Assembly (NCBI GenBank): GCA_022508565.1
Contig: JAFLUY010000003.1
Location: forward strand, 133,599-172,118
DNA: 38,520 nt
Direction: 5' to 3'
From: Erysipelotrichales bacterium
GTDB taxonomy: Bacteria; Bacillota_I; Bacilli_A; RF39; UBA660
Position 1 is the stretch's first letter; each line of letters begins with the position of its first letter. This document shows, piece by piece, positions 30,999 to 37,789 of this stretch. The translations under genes and the position numbers were made by a program. A model generated the notes under the pieces. The model was not told the DNA's origin. It did no database searches and was given only the letters and a program-made list of their open reading frames with translations.

Positions 30999-31745
30999 AT
31001 GAATAATAATTGTTCATGTGGGAAATGTAATCCTCCTATAGCAGTAGGACCTACAGGACCAACAGGTGCAACCGGAGCAACTGGAGCAACAGGTGTACAA
31101 GGAATTCAAGGAGTTCAAGGAATCCAAGGATTAATCGGACCAACTGGAGCTCAAGGTATTCAAGGAATCCAAGGACCAATAGGACAACAAGGACCAACTG
31201 GGCCAACAGGAGCAAATGGAGTCACTGGGCCAACAGGAGCAACAGGAGCAACAGGAGCAACCGGAGTTACTGGACCAACAGGAGCAACAGGAGCAACAGG
31301 AGCAACCGGAGCTACTGGAATGTCTGCTAACTTAACAATAGGAACTGTTACGACAGGTGTTAATGCATCTGCAACAATAACTGGTACTTCACCAAACTTT
31401 GTTCTTAACTTAGTGTTACCACAAGGACCAACTGGGCCAACAGGAGCAACCGGAGCAACCGGTGCAACCGGAGCAACTGGAGCAACAGGCGCAAGTGATT
31501 CCTTAACTATCAGAAATACAACAACTGGTGATGCTGGAACAAATGCTATGGTTATTGATGTAACAGGAGGACCTGATCATACATTAGATTTTGTTATACC
31601 AAGGGGATACGATGGAGTAGATGGTGAAATAGGTATCCAAGGAATTCAAGGCCCAACAGGAGCCACAGGACCAACAGGAGCAACAGGAGCCACTGGAGCT
31701 ACAGGACCTAGAGGAGCATCTTGCCATTGTGAAGTCGAAAACTAA
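30999..31745 (+). CDS. Collagen-like protein with interrupted Gly-X-Thr triplets
   Basis: 248 residues, mostly Gly-X-Y triplets ([17 protein letters not shown]), which form a collagen triple helix with abundant Thr in the Y place, a common glycan site in bacterial collagens. Three collagen blocks are split by two similar beta-like inserts: about 109-143 ([10 protein letters not shown]...[10 protein letters not shown]) and about 167-207 ([10 protein letters not shown]...LDFVIPRG). The N-terminus has Cys5, Cys7 and Cys10 and the C-terminus Cys242 and Cys244, which could cross-link chains. There is no signal peptide, as in spore-surface BclA proteins. Start: ATG after GAAAGGAATG. The glycosyltransferase gene overlaps its end by 17 bases. 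Confidence 0.93.
   Translation: MNNNCSCGKCNPPIAVGPTGPTGATGATGATGVQGIQGVQGIQGLIGPTGAQGIQGIQGPIGQQGPTGPTGANGVTGPTGATGATGATGVTGPTGATGATGATGATGMSANLTIGTVTTGVNASATITGTSPNFVLNLVLPQGPTGPTGATGATGATGATGATGASDSLTIRNTTTGDAGTNAMVIDVTGGPDHTLDFVIPRGYDGVDGEIGIQGIQGPTGATGPTGATGATGATGPRGASCHCEVEN
31224..31313 (+). repeat. Tandem 45-bp repeat inside the collagen-like gene
   Basis: Two adjacent copies, 31224-31268 and 31269-31313, differ at only two bases and each encodes fifteen residues of collagen repeat. This is a likely site of copy-number change. Confidence 0.8.
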
Positions 31746-32808
31746 ATTAAAAATTGTAGTTTATGCGATTTCTAAAAATGAAAGTGCCTTTGTCGATAGA
31801 TGGTACGAATCAATGAAAGAAGCAGATGAAATATATGTGCTAGACACTGGATCAACAGATGATACAGTAGAAAAATTAAAGAGTCTTGGAGTAAATGTAT
31901 CATCAGAAATTATTACTCCTTGGAGATTTGATGTGGCTCGAAATAAAAGTCTTGATTTAGTACCATTAGATACTGATATATGTGTGTGTACAGATTTAGA
32001 TGAAGTTTTGGAGGGTGGCTGGAGAAAAAAACTAGAGAGTAGTTGGAATAATTCAAATCGAATGCGTTATAAATATAATTGGGCAATAGATGAAAATAAT
32101 AATCCAATAATCACTTTTCTTTATGAAAAGATTCATGACAGACATCATTATAAATGGATATATCCTGTTCATGAGGTTTTAGATTGTTCACTTGATAATG
32201 AAGTTGTCTCAGTAAATGAGAATATTGTTTTAAATCATTATCCAGATAGAACAAAATCACGTTCTTCATACTTACCATTACTTGAACTTTCAGTACAAGA
32301 AAATCCCAATAATGATCGCAATCTTCATTATTTGGGTCGTGAATACATGTATTATAAGGAATGGAATAAATCAATTGATACATTACTTAAGCATATTAAC
32401 TTAAGTACTTCAACTTGGAAAGAAGAAAGATCTGCATCAATGCGTTTTATTTCTAGATGTTACCTAAATCTAAACCGTAAGGAAGAAGCAAAATATTGGT
32501 GTAAAAGAGCAATTGAAGAAAGTCCTAAGCAAAGAGAAGGATATGTTGAACTTGCTTTAATTGAATTTGATGAGGCTAACTATTTAGAAGTTATAATCAA
32601 CTGTCTTAAAGCAAAAACAATTTTAAAAAATGAAATGATTTATATTAATGAACCTTTTTGTTGGGATTCGACAATTGATGATTTATTATCAATAAGCTAC
32701 TATAATTTAGGTTTAAAAGATGAAGCAATCTATTATGTTAATAGAGCACTTGAATATGACAAAGACAATGAAAGAATAAAAGCTAATAAAGAGATATTTG
32801 AAAGTTAA
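31729..32808 (+). CDS. Family 2-type glycosyltransferase with C-terminal TPR-like repeats
   Basis: The N-terminal domain has the GT-A signature: [12 protein letters not shown] at the start, [11 protein letters not shown], and a DxD-type metal motif in CTDLDEV (about residues 87-93). The C-terminal half (about 195-355) shows TPR-like helix pairs ([49 protein letters not shown]). No membrane segment is seen. It starts with GTG inside the end of the collagen-like gene, with GAGGAG 12 bases upstream, which implies coupled translation. From this pairing I infer that it glycosylates the Thr-rich collagen-like protein in the cytoplasm. Confidence 0.88.
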   Translation: MKSKTKLKIVVYAISKNESAFVDRWYESMKEADEIYVLDTGSTDDTVEKLKSLGVNVSSEIITPWRFDVARNKSLDLVPLDTDICVCTDLDEVLEGGWRKKLESSWNNSNRMRYKYNWAIDENNNPIITFLYEKIHDRHHYKWIYPVHEVLDCSLDNEVVSVNENIVLNHYPDRTKSRSSYLPLLELSVQENPNNDRNLHYLGREYMYYKEWNKSIDTLLKHINLSTSTWKEERSASMRFISRCYLNLNRKEEAKYWCKRAIEESPKQREGYVELALIEFDEANYLEVIINCLKAKTILKNEMIYINEPFCWDSTIDDLLSISYYNLGLKDEAIYYVNRALEYDKDNERIKANKEIFES

Positions 32809-32822
32809 ATATCTCTTTTTTC
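32788..32822 (+). terminator. Terminator after the glycosyltransferase gene
   Basis: Stem GAGATATTT / AAATATCTC (extendable with AAA/TTT), seven-base loop, T run. It overlaps the stop codon. Confidence 0.88.
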
Positions 32823-32878
32823 TTTTCTTTTGTTAAAAATAATGTATAATATTTCCTAATTAAGGAAGTGATTTAATA

Positions 32879-34000
32879 ATGTTTATAACTAGTGGTATTA
32901 TTAACGATGGAAAACCAATCGAAATTGATAACAGTAAAATTATTTCATATTTAAATATTTTACTAGTAGATTTAACAGAAGAAGAACAAATGAGCTTTGA
33001 TAAATTGAAGAGTTCATCATTAATTGTAGATGAAGAGGCATCTTTAGTTGAGTATTTTGTTAAATTTAAAAACTTTGTAATTGTTTATGATGATGAAGTT
33101 TACTATTCTAGTGAACTAGATGAAAATATGATTGATAAAGTTCAATACATAAAAAAAGGATATAAATTGCATAAAATGCCAAGTATGTTTTTTGAAAATG
33201 GAAAGAATAAAAAGAAACTTGATCCTATACAAATGGAAATCGAAAGATTAGGTGCTGAACATTCAATAAGTGAAGAAAATGATTTATCTTTTTGGTATCC
33301 AAGAACTCAAGGGATTGGATTTAAATCACCAAAGACAATTATTACAAGTCTAACTGAAGAAGAAACAACGTTATGCAAAACTGGAAATGCAGAGGATTTA
33401 GATTTTGATAGTATTGTTAGTCGTATTTATGGATTAAATCCCGGTTTATATCTTTATAGCGATCTTTTCTTAAGATTGGGTATCACTAGCAATAAATTTA
33501 ATTTTGCTACATGTCATTTAAATAATATTGATGAATTGCGTGAAAAATTAATAAAATATTTTGATGACTTAGTATTTCGCTTAGAATGGGTAACTGAAAT
33601 AAATTTAATTATAAGAGAATATATTAAAACTACATATCAAAGACCCACTATTTATCGTGGGATGCCACTAAATACCGAATTTAGAGTTTTTTATGACTTT
33701 GATACTCAAACTATTTTAGGAATATATAATTACTGGGATAAAAATACAATGGTTGATAATTTAAGAAATAAAGATGAATTATTAACATTTGTAAGTGTTG
33801 CCGATGAAATCGATAGTGAAGTGTCTAAACTTAAACCGCAACTTTATGAAGAAGTTTCTAAGAAAATGCCAAGTGTTACTTTGGAAGGAAAATGGTCAAT
33901 TGACTTCTTATATGATGGTGAAAATTTTGTTTTAATCGATATGGCTCATGCTGAGTGTAGTTATTATTATGAAAAAGTCTTAAGAAATCAAACAAAATAA
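32879..34000 (+). CDS. Hypothetical protein, possible ATP-grasp (D123-like) fold
   Basis: 373 residues, cytoplasmic by appearance. The C-terminal half contains patterns of ATP-grasp enzymes: IYRGMPLNTEFRVFYDFDTQ (a strand with E-F-R-V-F) and GKWSIDFLYDGENFVLIDMAHAE (D-F...D-M, the metal-binding end). They resemble the D123/CDC123-type ATP-grasp layout. This is a by-eye match and the N-terminal half is not recognised. Start: ATG after AAGGAAGTGA. A TATAAT at 32845-32850 is a likely -10 box. It follows the collagen/glycosyltransferase pair after a terminator, so a functional link is uncertain. Confidence 0.8.
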   Translation: MFITSGIINDGKPIEIDNSKIISYLNILLVDLTEEEQMSFDKLKSSSLIVDEEASLVEYFVKFKNFVIVYDDEVYYSSELDENMIDKVQYIKKGYKLHKMPSMFFENGKNKKKLDPIQMEIERLGAEHSISEENDLSFWYPRTQGIGFKSPKTIITSLTEEETTLCKTGNAEDLDFDSIVSRIYGLNPGLYLYSDLFLRLGITSNKFNFATCHLNNIDELREKLIKYFDDLVFRLEWVTEINLIIREYIKTTYQRPTIYRGMPLNTEFRVFYDFDTQTILGIYNYWDKNTMVDNLRNKDELLTFVSVADEIDSEVSKLKPQLYEEVSKKMPSVTLEGKWSIDFLYDGENFVLIDMAHAECSYYYEKVLRNQTK

Positions 34001-34002
34001 AA

Positions 34003-34032
34003 AATGTTAAAAACATCTTACTTTTTAACATT
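34003..34032 (+). repeat. Hairpin without a T run after the possible ATP-grasp gene
   Basis: Eleven-pair stem AATGTTAAAAA / TTTTTAACATT with an eight-base loop. The 3' arm is followed by AAAATAGG, so it is not a standard terminator for the plus strand. It may protect the 3' end of the transcript. Confidence 0.55.
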
Positions 34033-34041
34033 AAAATAGGA

Positions 34042-34068
34042 GGAAAACTTGTATAGTTTTCTTTTTTT
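34042..34068 (+). terminator. Terminator upstream of mrnC
   Basis: Stem GGAAAAC / GTTTTCT with a seven-base loop, followed by a T run. The -35 box of the mrnC promoter lies in its loop. Confidence 0.75.
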
Positions 34069-34078
34069 ATGTTATGAT
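34049..34078 (+). promoter_or_regulatory. Promoter of the mrnC-rlmB-sigH operon
   Basis: TTGTAT, 18 bases, TATGAT with TGT before it. It overlaps the preceding terminator. Confidence 0.55.
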
Positions 34079-34093
34079 TTAGTCGGTGAGGAA

Positions 34094-34456
34094 ATGAATA
34101 ATTTGGTGTTAGCTTACTTAGGGGATGCAGTTTATGAGTTGTACATAAGAGAGTATTTAATAAAGTCAGGTTTAGCAAAAGTAAATGAATTACAGAACGC
34201 TAGTTTAAACTATGTTAGTGCAAAAGCACAAAGACGAATACTTGAAGAATTAATAAATCGTGAATTTTTAACAGAAGAAGAAATAACAATTGTTAATCGC
34301 GGTAGAAATGCATCAAGTCATGCAAGCAAAACAACCGATATAATTACTTATAAAAAAGCAACAGGGTTAGAATGTTTAATTGGATATTTATATAAAGAAA
34401 ATAAAGAAAGGTGTAATGAAATACTAGAGTATATTACAAACCTAGGTGAATTATGA
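34094..34456 (+). CDS. mrnC: Mini-ribonuclease III (MrnC)
   Basis: Double-strand-specific RNase that matures the ends of 23S rRNA. It is a lone RNase III catalytic domain without the RNA-binding domain, 120 residues. Motifs: LAYLGDAVYELYIREYL (catalytic Asp) and the conserved RGRNASSHASK loop, with a late Glu-rich helix (ATGLECLIGYLY). The ATG at 34094 follows GGTGAGG; a longer frame from 34049 starts inside a terminator. Its TGA stop overlaps the rlmB start (ATGA). Confidence 0.94.
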   Translation: MNNLVLAYLGDAVYELYIREYLIKSGLAKVNELQNASLNYVSAKAQRRILEELINREFLTEEEITIVNRGRNASSHASKTTDIITYKKATGLECLIGYLYKENKERCNEILEYITNLGEL

Positions 34457-35124
34457 GAGTATGTGGAAAAAATGTCTTTAATGAAATAGATTATAAAAGT
34501 GTAAGAAAAATCTTATTAGCTGATAATTTTAAAGATAAAGATATAATAAATAAAATAAAAGAAAATAAACTCAAATATATAATTACAGATTCTAAAGTAA
34601 TGGATAAAATGATGAGCCATAATCAAGGTATAATTATTGAAATAGATGATTTTAAATATGGTTCATTAGAAGATATTAAAGATGAATCTTTAGTATTAAT
34701 GTTAGATCACTTAGAAGATCCTCATAATTTTGGAGCTATTATTCGTACATGTGAAGCCAAAGGAATAAAATCAATAATTATACCAAAAGACCGTGGTGTT
34801 ACTGTAAATGAAACAGTTATGAAAACATCATCTGGAGCCTTAAACCATGTAAATATTATTATGGTTACTAATTTAGTAAATGCAATAAATAAACTTAAAG
34901 AAAAAGGCTATTTTATTTATGCCGCTGATATGGACGGTATTAATTATCGTGATGTTAACTTTGCAGATAAAGTAGTTTTAGTAATTGGTAATGAAGGAAA
35001 TGGTATTTCTAAAATAGTGAGTGATAATTCTGATGAAATAATAAGTATTCCAATGAAAGGTGTAGTCAATAGTTTAAACGCTTCTGTTGCAGCTGCAATT
35101 TTGATATATGGAATAGGAGAGTAA
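34453..35124 (+). CDS. rlmB: 23S rRNA 2'-O-ribose methyltransferase (TrmH/SpoU family, RlmB-like)
   Basis: SAM-dependent knotted (SPOUT) methyltransferase. The three family motifs are LEDPHNFGAIIRTCEAKG, VIGNEGNGIS and IPMKGVVNSLNASVAAAI, giving the trefoil knot. The N-terminal part (to about residue 75) is the short substrate-binding domain. The length of 223 residues is a little short of typical RlmB (about 245). Start: ATG overlapping the mrnC stop, with AGGTGAA upstream. The gene order mrnC-rlmB-sigH supports RlmB over other TrmH paralogues. Confidence 0.92.
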   Translation: MRVCGKNVFNEIDYKSVRKILLADNFKDKDIINKIKENKLKYIITDSKVMDKMMSHNQGIIIEIDDFKYGSLEDIKDESLVLMLDHLEDPHNFGAIIRTCEAKGIKSIIIPKDRGVTVNETVMKTSSGALNHVNIIMVTNLVNAINKLKEKGYFIYAADMDGINYRDVNFADKVVLVIGNEGNGISKIVSDNSDEIISIPMKGVVNSLNASVAAAILIYGIGE

Positions 35125-35125
35125 A

Positions 35126-35737
35126 ATGAACGAATACCCAGATAGTGAATTAGTTAATTTAGTATGTGAAAAAAGTGAAGAAGCAAGAGATGTATTATAT
35201 GAAAAATATAAATATATTATTGATATTATTTATAATAAGTATCGTAAAAGTGCTTATTATTTAAGTGTTGATTTAAATGAATTAAGACAAGAAGCAATGG
35301 TGGGCTTTTCTGATGCTTTAGTTAATTACAATCAAGATAAAGATGTTAATCTAAGTACATTTATATCTTTATGTGCTGAAAGAAGAGTAAGAAATTATAT
35401 CAGATCTCAAGAAACACAAAAAAATAAAGTGTTAAGAAATGCTTATTCTTTAGATGATTCTCCATTTGGAGATGCTGAAGAAGTACCATTAAAAGAAATG
35501 ATAGGTAATAGTGCACTAGATCCTCAAGTAACACTAGAGGATTTAGAAAATATAAGAGAACTAAAAAAACAAATAGATGAGATATTAAGCCCATCAGAAA
35601 AAGAGGTATATAAACTTATTATTAATAATTTTTCTTATGAAGATATTGCTTCTATTTTAAATAAAGATATGAAAGCTATTTATAATACTTCTTCAAGAAT
35701 AAGAGCAAAAATAAGAAGCATCTTAGATGAAAAATAA
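35126..35737 (+). CDS. sigH: RNA polymerase sigma factor, SigH-like
   Basis: A 203-residue sigma-70 family protein. Region 2 spans about residues 50-95 (DLNELRQEAMVGFSDALVNY, then STFISLCAERRVRNYIRSQ) and region 4 about 150-200 (LSPSEKEVYKLIINNFSYEDIASILNK...). Regions 1.1 and 3 are absent, as in alternative sigmas. In Bacillus the order is mrnC-rlmB-rae1-sigH; here rae1 is missing and the rest is kept, which supports SigH (competence and early sporulation control). Whether this organism sporulates is not shown. Start: ATG after TAGGAGAG. Confidence 0.88.
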   Translation: MNEYPDSELVNLVCEKSEEARDVLYEKYKYIIDIIYNKYRKSAYYLSVDLNELRQEAMVGFSDALVNYNQDKDVNLSTFISLCAERRVRNYIRSQETQKNKVLRNAYSLDDSPFGDAEEVPLKEMIGNSALDPQVTLEDLENIRELKKQIDEILSPSEKEVYKLIINNFSYEDIASILNKDMKAIYNTSSRIRAKIRSILDEK

Positions 35738-35764
35738 AAGAATTTGTGATGTTTAGGCTAGTTA

Positions 35765-35793
35765 TTGCAATTGATATATTGACATAGTATAAT
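35765..35793 (+). promoter_or_regulatory. Promoter of the 157-residue unknown
   Basis: TTGCAA, 17 bases, TATAAT, 21 bases before the ATG. Confidence 0.75.
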
Positions 35794-35814
35794 AAACAAC
35801 CAGGAGAGATAGTT

Positions 35815-36288
35815 ATGTTAGAAAAATTTGATGTGTTTTTATGTGATGGCATTTTTTATACGAAAGAACAGTTAGAAGAACTAGGACTTATGTTTTTAGA
35901 GCCAGGTAAGATGCGTATTCGTCACGAAAAAGTTGTTCGTTACGCTAATGGAGAAGAATCTATCTATGAAAAAGAATATGATTACTTAGAGGCTCATCCA
36001 AATGAAACAGTTTTTATTAAACCAATTTTAGATTCTGATAAATATACCCTTGTTGTAGTTGTAGACCCATTCTATGGTATTCGTTACCAAGATAGAAGTG
36101 CAATTATGAAATCAGTTGAAAAAAGAGATAAAATTTTTAATGAAATACAAAACTTTGCTATAAATAAAATATCTAGTGTTCCAAATTCTATTAGTCAACG
36201 TAACTATCTAAGACAAGAGGAAGAACAACAAAAGAAAAGACGTTTACAAAATTTAGTTCCTAGATTATCTGAGCAAATGAATAATTAA
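35815..36288 (+). CDS. Hypothetical protein
   Basis: 157 residues, soluble. A mixed N-terminal part (FDVFLCDGIFYTKEQLEELG) is followed by a strand-rich middle (YTLVVVVDPFYGIRYQDRS) and a helical, Gln/Arg-rich tail (RQEEEQQKKRRLQNL) that may bind nucleic acid or partners. No family is recognised. Start: ATG after CAGGAGAG. It has its own promoter and shares a bidirectional terminator with the converging gene. Confidence 0.82.
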   Translation: MLEKFDVFLCDGIFYTKEQLEELGLMFLEPGKMRIRHEKVVRYANGEESIYEKEYDYLEAHPNETVFIKPILDSDKYTLVVVVDPFYGIRYQDRSAIMKSVEKRDKIFNEIQNFAINKISSVPNSISQRNYLRQEEEQQKKRRLQNLVPRLSEQMNN

Positions 36289-36303
36289 GTTTATTTAATG
36301 ATA

Positions 36304-36343
36304 AAAAAAGAATAGTGTAATTTCAGATACACTATTCTTTTTT
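36304..36343. terminator. Bidirectional terminator between two unknown genes
   Basis: Sixteen-pair stem AAAAAAGAATAGTGTA / TACACTATTCTTTTTT with an eight-base loop. It overlaps the stop codon of the minus-strand gene. Confidence 0.9.
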
Positions 36344-37604
36344 AGTATTCAGTTTCCATTACTTTTAATAATGTTTTAGCTTTAGTGATTTCATAATCAT
36401 ATCTTGAACCAATAATTGAGTTTATTGTATTAATTTCTTCAACCCATATATCACGCCAAGAATTATAATCTTTTTTATTTTTACATTTCTTTAGTTCATC
36501 GAAATAAATATCAAAGTTTTCAATATGCGGTTTAATGCTTTCAATACTTTCAGCATAATATTTGAACTTTTCGCCTAATGATATATGTATATAATCTAAA
36601 GTTAGATTAGAATAACTTCTAACCTGTTTATTTCCGTTAATAGTACCTTTAGATTTCTTTAGGAAACTGCAAACATCTTCATCTTGATAACCTAAACTAT
36701 ATAGTAATGCAACCATATTTATAATTTGTTCATAAGGTATAGGTTTAATAAACTCTTTGTTTTCTGGATCATAATAAACCAAAACTTGTTTCATTAATTC
36801 ATGATAATTCTTTCTGCTTTCTTTAATATCTTTAATACTTTCATACTCAGCTGTTTCAGTATTAGATTCTTCTACTTCTATTTTTATTTCAATATCTTCT
36901 GATTCTTGTACTTCTTCTTTAATATTATAGTTTAAAAAATCGGACATTTCTGTAATTATTGACTCAGAAACAAATAATTTTTGTAAGATTGATCTTGCTT
37001 TAGCTATATCATCTTGATTGTAATAAGGATTTAATAAAACTAAATCACTAAATCTATAACAGCAATCAACTAATTCAGAATTACTTTTCAGTTGTTTAAC
37101 TTTAACAAATATTCCAATATATAATTTATGTTTCATGATATTAACTACTTGTTTTGCTCGTTCTTTCTTTTCTTTTTTAGATAATTTCTTGTCGTTACGT
37201 TCTAATTCTTTATTCCATGTATCAAGCTTTTGATTAAGTTCATCTCTATTACGAAAACTATAATCAATTCCGATAGCACTTAAGAATTGCTTATGAGCAT
37301 CTTTAGTTAATGGTCTAGTGTTAAATTTAATAGCAAAACTCATAATAGTGAATAAATCTTTTGTTTTTATGTTAGATAATTCTAAATATTTAGATAACAA
37401 ACTATAATCATTAAATAATAAATAGTCAAAAGTTTTACTAAACCCTTTATCAAATAATACTATATCATTTAATAATCTTTCGATTTCCATTTGTTGTCTT
37501 TTAATATCTCTTTTGTTACTAACATTCTTTTCTTGTAATTTTAATTCATTTGCTTCAAATAATTCTTTTAAATATATTTGAAAATTAATAATTGCTTTAT
37601 CCAT
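36342..37604 (-). CDS. Hypothetical helical protein
   Basis: 420 residues, cytoplasmic by appearance. The N-terminal helical part contains a Lys-rich stretch (ERNDKKLSKKEKKERAKQ, about 133-150). An acidic linker follows near 230-250 (EESEDIEI-type, rich in Glu), then a C-terminal helical domain (YEQIINMVALLYSLGYQDEDVCSFLKKSKG). The last motif looks like a short helix-turn-helix with a G-Y-x-x-x-D-V turn, but this is not enough for a call. Start: ATG after GGAGG, four bases upstream. Its promoter (37653-37682) has a perfect -35 box. Confidence 0.82.
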   Translation of the reverse strand: MDKAIINFQIYLKELFEANELKLQEKNVSNKRDIKRQQMEIERLLNDIVLFDKGFSKTFDYLLFNDYSLLSKYLELSNIKTKDLFTIMSFAIKFNTRPLTKDAHKQFLSAIGIDYSFRNRDELNQKLDTWNKELERNDKKLSKKEKKERAKQVVNIMKHKLYIGIFVKVKQLKSNSELVDCCYRFSDLVLLNPYYNQDDIAKARSILQKLFVSESIITEMSDFLNYNIKEEVQESEDIEIKIEVEESNTETAEYESIKDIKESRKNYHELMKQVLVYYDPENKEFIKPIPYEQIINMVALLYSLGYQDEDVCSFLKKSKGTINGNKQVRSYSNLTLDYIHISLGEKFKYYAESIESIKPHIENFDIYFDELKKCKNKKDYNSWRDIWVEEINTINSIIGSRYDYEITKAKTLLKVMETEY

Positions 37605-37652
37605 TATATTGCCTCCACTTATTTATGAATTATTTGTACCAACTAGTTTTCT

Positions 37653-37682
37653 ATTTTATCTTTAAGTACTTATCATTGTCAA
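37653..37682 (-). promoter_or_regulatory. Promoter of the 420-residue unknown
   Basis: Minus strand: TTGACA, 18 bases, TAAAAT. The -35 box is the full consensus. Confidence 0.7.
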
Positions 37683-37728
37683 GAAAACTTTATAAATAAT
37701 TAAAACTAATTTTATTAACATCAAAAAC

Positions 37729-37756
37729 TTGCAAAACGGGGGGGGTATGTTATTTT
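37729..37756 (+). promoter_or_regulatory. Promoter with an eight-G tract in the spacer (candidate phase-variable)
   Basis: TTGCAA (37729-37734), a 16-base spacer that contains eight consecutive G (37738-37745), then TGT and TATTTT (37751-37756). Adding one G would give the optimal 17-base spacing. The gene controlled starts at 37790. Confidence 0.6.
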
Positions 37757-37789
37757 AAATATAGATAAAATAATAGGGAGAAATGAACA

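Noticed and set aside
31057-31490. Short regularly spaced repeats that could suggest a CRISPR array
   Set aside because: The repeats are 9-base coding units of Gly-X-Thr triplets in one long gene, without unique spacers of constant length.
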